13,660 nucleotides of DNA from Bacteroidota bacterium. GTDB taxonomy: Bacteria > Bacteroidota > Bacteroidia > Bacteroidales > Prolixibacteraceae. The translations under genes and the position numbers were made by a program. The stretch is from contig JAUYEQ010000583.1 in NCBI GenBank assembly GCA_030691295.1, positions 1 to 13,660 of the forward strand. Reading direction: 5' to 3'. Shown piece after piece: positions 7,154-13,630 of this stretch (position 1 is the stretch's first letter; each line of letters begins with the position of its first letter). Under the pieces are notes generated by a model, which saw only the letters and a list, made by a program, of their open reading frames with translations, was not told the DNA's origin and searched no databases.

Positions 7154-8349
7154 GCGCCAAATTGTGTCTCTGTATCAGGCTCAACCATTGAAAGAAAACC
7201 GGAACTTAGTTTGCCATTGCTGATTTTTAATGGATGTTCCAGAGTCATAATATCAGTGAATCTTTTAAATTCGCCGCGGCTACCATAATAAAGTGCAAAT
7301 TTTCCTTCAGTTTCCTCAAGAGTTTTCTTTTCGATTTGCGTTGTCAATATTCCCATGTTCATCCTGCTGTTTATTTCTATGCAAGGCTGAATTTTTAATC
7401 CTTCCTTAGTTTTGTAAATCATTGCGTCGATACCTAAAAAACCACGTTGCAGTTTCGCATACACCGAATCTTTCAGGGCTTTTTTTAGCAATAAGGCTGT
7501 TGTCCCGATTTTTGTTTTCATTTCCAAATTTATTGCTGAAATGCCCGACATTTCTATTTCAGGATGAATAAAAGTGCATTGATACTGCCCGTTCGAATTG
7601 GTTTCGAAAACGGAATACCCCAAATATTCAGGCTCATCGTTACTTATTTTAAATTGAAACGAGAAATCCATCACTTTATTCAGGAAAGGCTCAGCAATCA
7701 GGTATTTCTGCTGATTTAAAATACCCGAAATCCATTGCCGGTTCGAGGTGTTGAGTGTTTGTTTTCTAATGATCTGGATGCCACGTCCTGAACTGCTCAT
7801 GGGCGCTTTCAGTACAAGCGGAAACTGATTATTTAAAAGTTCTTCAATTCCTTCAATTGTAGTGACTTTGGTTCCAATCAATTCCCGATCAACGAAAAAC
7901 TCAGTGGGATTTTGTTCCAGAAAGTCTTCCAGAAAAAGAAGGGACGTAATTCTTTCAAACAGTGTTTTGTGCCCTTCCTTCCAGCTAAAAACCGGACTTT
8001 CACGAAATTCGGGTGAGCATTTTTCTTTCAGATCTTTGAGGTAAAAGTGGGCAGCCGGACTCCAGCCCCACGGCAAAATTGAGCCAATAGTTTCTGTTCT
8101 TCCTGAAATCAGTTCTTTCAATGGGCGGAATTCAGGCATTTCAAATCCGGCATCAGTCATTTTCAGTATAAATTCTTTGGATGGTATCTTTTTAGTTAGT
8201 ACAAAATCGCCTGAAGTACCGAAAACAAAGGGTAAAACCGAACAATCCTGCTCAAATTCGCGCAGCAGGCGGGGAGGCATATAGCTAAACGATCCATTGG
8301 CAACTGCTAATTCGCAGGTTGGATTAAAATAGAAAACATCAGGAGCCAT
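7126..8349 (-). CDS. ATP-grasp superfamily protein of unknown substrate
   Basis: 407 residues. The central and C-terminal part shows ATP-grasp features: F-P-L-V-L-K-A-P-M-S-S-S-G-R-G-I (about 176-191), where Lys181 would contact ATP and the Ser/Gly loop its phosphates; A-E-P-F (Glu220) after the second strand; and G-F-L-G-I-D-A-M (Asp308) with I-E-I-N-S-R-M-N-M-G (Glu325, Asn327), the usual metal-binding residues. The N-terminal about 150 residues, starting Y-F-N-P-T-C-E-L-A-V-A-N-G-S, match no domain I can name. ATP-grasp enzymes join a carboxylate to an amine or similar nucleophile through an acyl phosphate, so this is a likely ligase, but the substrate is unknown. The gene stands alone on this strand, divergent from the sulfite-reduction operon and convergent with the chemosensory operon. 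The start is the ATG 23 bases downstream of a TATATTTG box. Confidence 0.72.
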   Translation of the reverse strand: MAPDVFYFNPTCELAVANGSFSYMPPRLLREFEQDCSVLPFVFGTSGDFVLTKKIPSKEFILKMTDAGFEMPEFRPLKELISGRTETIGSILPWGWSPAAHFYLKDLKEKCSPEFRESPVFSWKEGHKTLFERITSLLFLEDFLEQNPTEFFVDRELIGTKVTTIEGIEELLNNQFPLVLKAPMSSSGRGIQIIRKQTLNTSNRQWISGILNQQKYLIAEPFLNKVMDFSFQFKISNDEPEYLGYSVFETNSNGQYQCTFIHPEIEMSGISAINLEMKTKIGTTALLLKKALKDSVYAKLQRGFLGIDAMIYKTKEGLKIQPCIEINSRMNMGILTTQIEKKTLEETEGKFALYYGSRGEFKRFTDIMTLEHPLKISNGKLSSGFLSMVEPDTETQFGAYFSLTAAR

Positions 8350-8371
8350 GCGAAAAATTTGAATGAAGTGA

Positions 8372-8379
8372 CAAATATA
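8372..8379 (-). promoter_or_regulatory. Candidate -7 box (TATATTTG) for the ATP-grasp gene
   Basis: Read on the minus strand this is TATATTTG, a perfect fit to the Bacteroidota -7 consensus TAnnTTTG. It ends 22 bases before the ATG at 8349, giving a short leader of about 15-20 nt. I see no good TTTG or TTG at the -33 distance (the upstream stretch is A/T-rich without it), so the promoter is supported by one element only. Confidence 0.4.
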
Positions 8380-8432
8380 GATTCTGAAATGATGCTTTTT
8401 GATGATTTAACGAAAAATAAACACTATTTGGT

Positions 8433-8462
8433 TTTGATTTGTGGATTTTGAAGTTAAATTTG
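8433..8462 (+). promoter_or_regulatory. Bacteroidota-type promoter (TTTG-N18-TAAATTTG) for the sulfite-reduction leader
   Basis: TTTG at 8433-8436 and TAAATTTG at 8455-8462, separated by 18 bases, fit the -33 TTTG / -7 TAnnTTTG pattern of the Bacteroidota primary sigma factor; the usual spacing is about 19-21. Transcription would start near 8467-8470, about 30 nt before the ATG of the leader open frame at 8501. Other TTTG copies at 8427 and 8438 have worse spacing. No other perfect + strand -7 box is seen between here and the first enzyme gene. The nearest is TATTATTTG at 8688-8696, which has one extra base and no -33 partner. Confidence 0.5.
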
Positions 8463-8500
8463 CAGAGTCAAAATAACAACAGACCGTAAAGTATTTTTCT

Positions 8501-8602
8501 ATGTGTAATTTTTCATCTGAAATAGTAAAATTGAATTCTACCGGCAACATGTATATGTGTATGTGGTTAAATTCTCAATTTCAGAAGATAGAAAATTTGT
8601 AG
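8501..8602 (+). CDS. Candidate Met/Cys-rich leader peptide (33 codons)
   Basis: A 33-codon ATG-to-TAG frame lies between the promoter at 8433-8462 and the terminator at 8626-8657, upstream of a sulfur-assimilation operon. Codon 2 is Cys, and codons 17-22 (8549-8566) read Met-Tyr-Met-Cys-Met-Trp; overall there are four Met and two Cys. There is no signal peptide or recognisable domain. The stop codon lies 12 bases after a segment (8578-8588) that can pair either with an upstream segment or with the 5' arm of the terminator. A ribosome at the stop would cover that segment, whereas one stalled at the Met/Cys run would leave it free. I infer a regulatory peptide whose translation reports Cys/Met-tRNA charging. 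The run sits in a low-complexity TATGTGT-like stretch, so a chance frame is possible. Confidence 0.5.
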   Translation: MCNFSSEIVKLNSTGNMYMCMWLNSQFQKIENL

Positions 8603-8625
8603 GTAGATTTTACCATGATATTTAT

Positions 8626-8657
8626 AAGCTCTTCTGGAACCCGGAAGGGCTTTTTTT
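8626..8657 (+). terminator. Intrinsic terminator upstream of the sulfite-reduction operon
   Basis: The 5' arm 8626-8637 (AAGCTCTTCTGG) pairs with 8641-8652 (CCGGAAGGGCTT) in 12 bp including two G-U pairs, with a three-base loop (AAC). A run of seven T (8651-8657) follows immediately. It reads only on the + strand; the minus strand has no T run after the hairpin. It stands 123 bp before the start of the precorrin-2 dehydrogenase gene, with no annotated gene upstream on this strand. It must therefore end either a leader or a small RNA. The 8658-8780 stretch after it holds nothing else I can support. Confidence 0.82.
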
Positions 8658-8780
8658 ATAACTATAAGTTAATAATAAATGATACTTTATTATTTGCATG
8701 AAAGAACCTGGAACAGAATAAAATTCGGGCGCATCAAAAATACAGGAAATGATTATCAGATTTAAATAATAAATGCTGAA

Positions 8781-9233
8781 ATGAAAAACTATTTACCCAT
8801 TTCAATTGATATTTCGGATCAAAAAATATTGATTATTGGCGGCGGACATAGCGCATTAAAGAAAATCAGGATTTTAGAACGTTTTGGCGCCAACCTCGAA
8901 GTTGTTGCCGAAAACATCATTGACGAGATAAAGTCAAGCGGGATTACATGCTACGAAAAAAGCTACGAAAAGAGTGACCTGCAAGGCTACCTGATGCTTT
9001 ATTCGTGTACAAACAATGAAGAACTCGACCGCCAGATTGCAATCGACGGGCGGGAAGCAGGCGTTCTGGTTAACATTCACGATAAACCTTCGCTTTGCCA
9101 GTTTGTTTCACCAGCCATTTATAAAGATGGAAATATCAATGTTGCGGTAAGTTCAAATGCGCAGGATGTTTATGAATCCATCCGGCTGCGAAATTTGATT
9201 CAGGAATATTTGGAAAAGGAAAAAACTCAATAA
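8781..9233 (+). CDS. Precorrin-2 dehydrogenase (CysG N-terminal / Met8 / SirC family)
   Basis: 150 residues. NAD-dependent oxidation of precorrin-2 to sirohydrochlorin on the way to siroheme, the cofactor of the sulfite reductase encoded downstream. The N-terminus Y-L-P-I-S-I-D-I and the Rossmann motif I-L-I-I-G-G-G-H-S-A-L-K-K (16-28) are typical, as are S-C-T-N-N-E-E-L and V-N-I-H-D-K-P-S-L-C-Q-F-V-S-P-A-I (97-113). Asp101 corresponds to the catalytic Asp of CysG (104) and Met8 (141). The protein stops just after the dimerisation segment, so it resembles the short dehydrogenase-only forms rather than full Met8. Whether it also inserts iron is open. The usual S-S-G-G-x-S-P motif is changed to S-S-N-A-Q-D-V. 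The next gene starts 2 bp later. No uroporphyrinogen methyltransferase is in the window. An in-frame stop lies just upstream, supporting this ATG. Confidence 0.85.
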   Translation: MKNYLPISIDISDQKILIIGGGHSALKKIRILERFGANLEVVAENIIDEIKSSGITCYEKSYEKSDLQGYLMLYSCTNNEELDRQIAIDGREAGVLVNIHDKPSLCQFVSPAIYKDGNINVAVSSNAQDVYESIRLRNLIQEYLEKEKTQ

Positions 9234-9235
9234 AT

Positions 9236-11011
9236 ATGACCATACAATTAAGTCCATTAAATGAACAACAGTTAGGCGCTTTGTCGGGCCTTTCTGCTGG
9301 ATTGAACCGGGAACAATTACTCTGGATAAACGGTTATTTTCAGGGATTGCTGGCATCAACTTCCGGCATTCAGCCAGTCAATGCAGTAGTTCAGACAAAA
9401 AGCAATAAAAAACTGACAATACTATACGGCACACACACCGGACGAAGCAAAACCATTGCAGGAAAACTGTCTGTAAACCTTGCCAGCAAAGGCGTTGAAG
9501 TAAATGCCATTGCTCTTGATGAGTATAAAGCCCGTCAACTTGCATCGGAAGCCAATGTTGTTTTCATCGTCAGCACACATGGCGAGGGCGAACCACCTGC
9601 AATGGCCGAAGATTTTCACGCTTTCATTACCGGAAAACGCTCCCCGAAATTGCCCGGACTAAACTATGCCGTGGTTGCTCTGGGCGATAAAAGTTATAAA
9701 CTATTTTGCAAAACAGGTATTGATATCGACCTTGCGCTTACCCATGCAGGAGCACAATCCATTTTACCCATTTTGAAACTTGATGTCGATTTTGAAGAAG
9801 ATGTTGATCGCTGGATCAACCAGTTCGCCAGTGTTTTTGCTGAAACTGAAGCAAGTTCAAATGTGTTTGAAAGTGTCAGTACGACTGCGAAAGTGCTGGA
9901 ATACACCCGGAGAAATCCTTTTCAGGCAACTGTACTCGATAAAGTGAAAATTACCGGACGTGATTCGGACAAGGAAGTTTATCATGTAGAGTTATCGCTT
10001 GAAGGCTCCGGAATAACTTATGAACCAGGCGATTCGGTAGGAATTTTGGCCAGTAATCCGCCAGCTTTGGTTGATGGGATTTTGAGATTCAAAGGATTTG
10101 ACGGTTCGGAAGCAGTGACAATTAAAGAAGGTGAATTTTCTATTAAACAGGCACTTTTAAATTACCTTGAAATTACTGTTTTGACCCGCGATGTTATTCA
10201 GAATTATTTCGAAAAAACTGCTGATCCAAAGCTTCAGGAAGTAATTGAAAGTGAAGAAAAATTAGACCAATATTTGTACGGACACGATGTTCTGGACTTG
10301 CTGGAGGAATTTCAGGCAGAACTGACTGCCCAGGAATTGGTTCAGGTTCTGCGTAGTTTTCCAGCCCGATTGTATTCCATTTCATCGAGCCAACTGGCAG
10401 TAGGCGAAGAAGTTCACATTACCGTTTCGAGGGTTCGCTATTCAAGAAATGGAAGGGAACGTTCCGGCGCATGTTCTACATATTTGGCCGATCAAATTGA
10501 ACCCGATTCGCTTGTTCCCGTCTTTATTGAGAAAAACCCTGCATTCAAACTACCTGAAAGTGAAGAAACTCCGGTTATTTTGGTGGGAGCGGGTACAGGA
10601 GTAGCGCCATACCGTGCATTTTTGCAGCAACGCGAAGCCAATAACCAGAAAGGAAAAACCTGGCTTTTCTTTGGCGAAAGACGGTTCAGTTCTGATTTTT
10701 TATACCAGATTGAATGGCAGAAATTGATCAAAGACGGTTATCTCGAAAAAATTGACGTAGCCTTTTCGCGCGATCAGGAGCAAAAAATTTATGTGCAGCA
10801 CCGTCTAATTGAACAACAAAAAGAAATCTTTGAATGGCTGAAAAAAGGTGCAAGTATTTATCTTTGCGGAGATATGAAACAGATGGCCCGCGATGTTCAG
10901 AAAGCATTGCTGCAAATTTTTGAGACGCAAGGCGGAATGAGCGAAGAAAGCGCCATTGAATTCCTGAAAAAATTAAAAAAGGAAAAACGGTTTCAAACGG
11001 ATGTCTATTAA
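9236..11011 (+). CDS. cysJ: Sulfite reductase (NADPH) flavoprotein alpha-component
   Basis: 591 residues, close to the enterobacterial CysJ length. Passes electrons from NADPH through FAD and FMN to the hemoprotein CysI. Order: a N-terminal helical extension of about 58 residues, then the flavodoxin (FMN) domain about 59-200 with L-Y-G-T-H-T-G-R-S (63-71), S-T-H-G-E-G-E-P-P (113-121) and A-L-G-D-K-S-Y-K-L-F-C (148-158). The ferredoxin-reductase part has P-G-D-S-V-G-I (264-270), the FAD motif R-L-Y-S-I-S-S-S (378-385), G-A-C-S-T-Y-L-A (411-418), the NADPH-binding V-G-A-G-T-G-V-A-P-Y-R (450-460), Y-L-C-G-D-M (542-547) and the final R-F-Q-T-D-V-Y with a C-terminal Tyr. It lies 2 bp after the siroheme gene, and its end overlaps or nearly abuts cysI. 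All domains look intact. Confidence 0.96.
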   Translation: MTIQLSPLNEQQLGALSGLSAGLNREQLLWINGYFQGLLASTSGIQPVNAVVQTKSNKKLTILYGTHTGRSKTIAGKLSVNLASKGVEVNAIALDEYKARQLASEANVVFIVSTHGEGEPPAMAEDFHAFITGKRSPKLPGLNYAVVALGDKSYKLFCKTGIDIDLALTHAGAQSILPILKLDVDFEEDVDRWINQFASVFAETEASSNVFESVSTTAKVLEYTRRNPFQATVLDKVKITGRDSDKEVYHVELSLEGSGITYEPGDSVGILASNPPALVDGILRFKGFDGSEAVTIKEGEFSIKQALLNYLEITVLTRDVIQNYFEKTADPKLQEVIESEEKLDQYLYGHDVLDLLEEFQAELTAQELVQVLRSFPARLYSISSSQLAVGEEVHITVSRVRYSRNGRERSGACSTYLADQIEPDSLVPVFIEKNPAFKLPESEETPVILVGAGTGVAPYRAFLQQREANNQKGKTWLFFGERRFSSDFLYQIEWQKLIKDGYLEKIDVAFSRDQEQKIYVQHRLIEQQKEIFEWLKKGASIYLCGDMKQMARDVQKALLQIFETQGGMSEESAIEFLKKLKKEKRFQTDVY

Positions 11012-12722
11012 AATAAACACAATGAGCGATAATATAAATTGGAGTGAATTGTCAGAACTGGAAAAGATTAAATACGATAGCAACTATTTGCGGGGCACGC
11101 TGGTAGAAAGCCTGGCCGACCCGATCACCGGTTCAATTGCATTTGCCGACACGCAAATATCAAAGTTTCACGGAATGTACCAGCAATTCGACCGCGATCT
11201 GGAGAAAGAACGCAAACGTCAAAAGCTGGAACCTGCGTATTCTTTTCTTATACGTGTCAGGATTCCGGGTGGGGTAGTGAGCCCGTCGCAATGGTTGAAA
11301 ATGGATTCAATTTCGGAACAATATGCCAATCACACGCTGAAACTTACTACCCGTCAGACGTTTCAACTGCATGGGGTAATTAAAACCAACCTGAAGAAAA
11401 CCATTCAGGCCATGGACGATAGTTTGATGGATACCATTGCTGCCTGCGGCGATGTTAACCGAAATGTGATGTGCCATCCGAACCCGGCAGAATCGCCTTT
11501 ACAAGCTGAAATGTGCGATACAGCTCGCAGAATCAGCGAACATTTGCTGCCATCAACTACTGCCTACCACGAAATCTGGCTCGACAAGAAATTGATTGCG
11601 GACAGCAAACAGGATGTTGAACCAATTTATGGCGACCGGTATCTTCCGCGTAAATTTAAAATCGCGGTAGTACTTCCGCCTTACAATGATTGCGATGTGT
11701 TTTCACAGGATTTGGGTTTTATTGCCATTGTTGAAAATGGTAAAATTGTTGGCTACAATGTAACTGTTGGCGGAGGACTGGGTTCAACTTTCGGCATTCC
11801 TGAAGCCTATCCGCGATTGGCCGATGTAATTGGGTTTTGCCTTCCGGAACAGGTGCTTGAAGTGTCGGAAAAAGTGTTGCTCGTTCAGAAAGACAACGGA
11901 AACCGGCAAAACCGCAAGCTTTCCAGAATGAAATATACCGTCGATAAACATGGTCTCGAGTGGTTTAAAAAGGAAGTGGAAAAATACCTTGGGTATGAAT
12001 TCCAGGAAGCAAAACCATACGTTTTTACCCGCAATGGCGACCGGCTTGGCTGGAAAAAAGGCACAGATTCGAAATGGAACCTGACTCTTTTTATCGAAGG
12101 TGGACGCGTTGCCGACAAAGGGGATTACAAAATGAAATCTGCGTTGCGCGAAGTGGCTCAAACCATTGCCGGCCAATTTATCCTGACGGGAAACCAGAAC
12201 GTGATTATTGCAAATGTGACTTCCGAAGAGAAGAAGAAAATAAGCCTGATTTTAAAAGAAAACGGTGTTTTACCCGGTGAAATTTCGGGCCTTCGTCAAA
12301 ATTCTATTGCCTGTGTCGCGCTGAATACCTGCGGTTTGGCTTTTGCCGAGGCTGAACGGTATCTGCCATCACTGATCACCAAAATTGAAACAATTCTCGA
12401 TCAGCATGGATTGTTAAAAGAAGAAATTGTGATCAGGATGACCGGCTGCCCGAATGGTTGCGGACGGCCGTATCTGGCCGAAATTGGCTTTGTCGGTAAA
12501 TCGGAAGGTCACTACAACCTCTATCTCGGTGGAAATTTTATCGGAACCCGCCTGAATACCCTGTACAAGGAAACGCTTACCGAGGACGAAATCCTGGCTG
12601 AATTGCAACCGATCATTGCCGATTACGCCGCAAATCGGACTGAAGGTGAAAAGCTGGGCGATTTTGTGATCCGCAAACAATACGTGAAAGAAACATTGAA
12701 AGGCTCAGATTTTAGACATTAA
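11001..12722 (+). CDS. cysI: Sulfite reductase (NADPH) hemoprotein beta-component
   Basis: 573 residues. Siroheme and 4Fe-4S enzyme reducing sulfite to sulfide with six electrons from CysJ. Clear CysI signatures: S-N-Y-L-R-G-T (27-33), F-H-G-M-Y-Q-Q-F-D-R-D (56-66), K-L-E-P (75-78), T-T-R-Q-T-F-Q-L-H-G (116-125) and N-R-N-V-M-C (153-158). The R-K-F-K segment (217-220) carries the substrate lysines. The four cluster/siroheme cysteines are present: Cys438 and Cys444 (C-V-A-L-N-T-C), Cys483 and Cys487 (T-G-C-P-N-G-C-G-R-P). Duplicated nitrite/sulfite reductase repeats are complete. The ATG at 11001 overlaps cysJ by 11 bp. An ATG seven codons later (11022) is an equally good start and would leave a 10-bp gap. 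The CysJ-CysI pair implies the NADPH-linked assimilatory enzyme, not the dissimilatory DsrAB. Confidence 0.97.
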   Translation: MSIKINTMSDNINWSELSELEKIKYDSNYLRGTLVESLADPITGSIAFADTQISKFHGMYQQFDRDLEKERKRQKLEPAYSFLIRVRIPGGVVSPSQWLKMDSISEQYANHTLKLTTRQTFQLHGVIKTNLKKTIQAMDDSLMDTIAACGDVNRNVMCHPNPAESPLQAEMCDTARRISEHLLPSTTAYHEIWLDKKLIADSKQDVEPIYGDRYLPRKFKIAVVLPPYNDCDVFSQDLGFIAIVENGKIVGYNVTVGGGLGSTFGIPEAYPRLADVIGFCLPEQVLEVSEKVLLVQKDNGNRQNRKLSRMKYTVDKHGLEWFKKEVEKYLGYEFQEAKPYVFTRNGDRLGWKKGTDSKWNLTLFIEGGRVADKGDYKMKSALREVAQTIAGQFILTGNQNVIIANVTSEEKKKISLILKENGVLPGEISGLRQNSIACVALNTCGLAFAEAERYLPSLITKIETILDQHGLLKEEIVIRMTGCPNGCGRPYLAEIGFVGKSEGHYNLYLGGNFIGTRLNTLYKETLTEDEILAELQPIIADYAANRTEGEKLGDFVIRKQYVKETLKGSDFRH

Positions 12723-12744
12723 TCGCTGGTATAAACTCATCACA

Positions 12745-13575
12745 ATGGCAGTAAAATCAATATCAATACTTGGATGTGGATGGCTGGGAGTAACGCTTGC
12801 AAAGCATTTTCTGGAAAAAGGAAATGCAGTAAAAGGCTCGGTTACTTCTGAAGAAAAGTTCGAAATGTTACGCGATGCAGGTATTTTGCCTTTCCGAATT
12901 GTTTTGTCAGATACTGAAGTCATCCTGGATGATCCGGATTTTTTCAAATGCGATGTATTGATTATTTCCATTCCGCCGCGCAGAATCGAAGGGATTGAGC
13001 AGATTTTTCCATCACAGATCCGACGGTTGATTCCATTCATCCTGAAGGCTGGAATTCAAAAAGTAATATTCATTTCCTCTACATCCGTTTATCCAGACCA
13101 AAACCAACTTGCGAATGAAAAGGACATCTCGGTTCCTGATAAAGCAAGTGGTCGCGCACTGATTGTTGCCGAGAATTTATTGAGAGAACAATCAGAATTT
13201 AAAACCACCATTGTTCGGTTTGGCGGCTTAATTGGTTCCGACCGCAATCCAGCACGTTTTCTCCTGAAAACGATTCAGCCAATTGCCAATGCGCCGGTAA
13301 ACCTGATTCATCAGGACGATTGTATCAGAATAATTTCAGCCATCATTAAACAGGAACTTTGGGGCGAAACACTGAATGCCTGTTGCCCTGAACATCCGAT
13401 GAAAAAAGACTTTTACGAAAAAGCGGCCATTCAATCAGGATTACCGGTTCCGGTTATTTCCGATGAACTTGCCGCCTTTAAAACCATCGATAGCAGTAAA
13501 CTTATCCGGCTGCTCAATTATCAGTTTATCTACTCAAGTCCGATGGACTATCTCGACCAGATCGAAAAAATCTGA
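12745..13575 (+). CDS. YeeZ-like NAD(P)-binding SDR protein with altered active site
   Basis: 276 residues, extended/atypical short-chain dehydrogenase fold. The N-terminal Rossmann motif is I-L-G-C-G-W-L-G (8-15; G10, G12, G15), as in the E. coli YeeZ group of about the same length. V-I-F-I-S-S-T-S-V-Y-P (107-117) is the usual strand-4 segment and I-V-R-F-G-G-L-I-G (156-164) the strand-6 segment. The stretch where extended SDRs carry YxxxK reads S-G-R-A-L-I-V-A-E (135-143): Ser for Tyr and Leu for Lys, so normal SDR catalysis is doubtful. It starts 22 bp after cysI on the same strand and is likely cotranscribed, but nothing in the sequence ties its substrate to sulfur metabolism. Confidence 0.8.
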   Translation: MAVKSISILGCGWLGVTLAKHFLEKGNAVKGSVTSEEKFEMLRDAGILPFRIVLSDTEVILDDPDFFKCDVLIISIPPRRIEGIEQIFPSQIRRLIPFILKAGIQKVIFISSTSVYPDQNQLANEKDISVPDKASGRALIVAENLLREQSEFKTTIVRFGGLIGSDRNPARFLLKTIQPIANAPVNLIHQDDCIRIISAIIKQELWGETLNACCPEHPMKKDFYEKAAIQSGLPVPVISDELAAFKTIDSSKLIRLLNYQFIYSSPMDYLDQIEKI

Positions 13576-13595
13576 TATATATGAAAGCAAACTAC

Positions 13596-13609
13596 TGTTT
13601 TCGAAAACA
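13596..13609. repeat. 14-bp perfect palindrome TGTTTTCGAAAACA
   Basis: TGTTTTC followed by its exact reverse complement GAAAACA, 20 bp after the stop of the SDR gene. It could fold as a weak hairpin, but no T run follows, so it is not a convincing terminator. It could also be an operator for a gene beyond the window. A chance palindrome in an AT-rich spacer is quite possible. Confidence 0.3.
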
Positions 13610-13630
13610 AAGATTTAATCAATGTATTTC

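Larger units (their letters stand above)
8495..8657 (+). promoter_or_regulatory. Candidate transcription attenuator leader with protector, antiterminator and terminator helices
   Basis: Four segments give alternative pairings. Segment 1 (TCTGAAAT, 8516-8523) pairs over 8 continuous base pairs with segment 2 (8578-8585). An outer helix, 8495-8502 with 8588-8595, extends this fold after a 13-nt bulge on the 5' side. Segment 2, taken as 8579-8588, can instead pair over 10 bp (one wobble) with 8630-8639, which holds most of the terminator 5' arm. Segments 3 and 4 form the terminator (8626-8637 with 8641-8652). So 1:2 plus 3:4 would give termination, and 2:3 would give read-through, as in trp-type attenuators. 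Pairings were found by eye; no folding energies were computed. A stand-alone small RNA of about 190 nt with the same promoter and terminator is the main alternative. Confidence 0.5.

Noticed and set aside
8463..8660. SAM-I (S-box) riboswitch in the leader
   Set aside because: Sulfur genes downstream made this a natural guess, but none of the conserved S-box core segments or the multi-helix junction can be found.
8698..8721. Seven-codon frame after the terminator
   Set aside because: Too short and without Cys codons or nearby structure; likely chance.
8952..8975. Tandem YEKSYEKS repeat in the precorrin-2 dehydrogenase
   Set aside because: Only two four-residue units in a variable surface region, with differing codons; not a meaningful repeat.
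11784..12176. 130-aa minus-strand frame inside cysI
   Set aside because: It is opposite strongly conserved CysI sequence and shows no domain or independent start signal.
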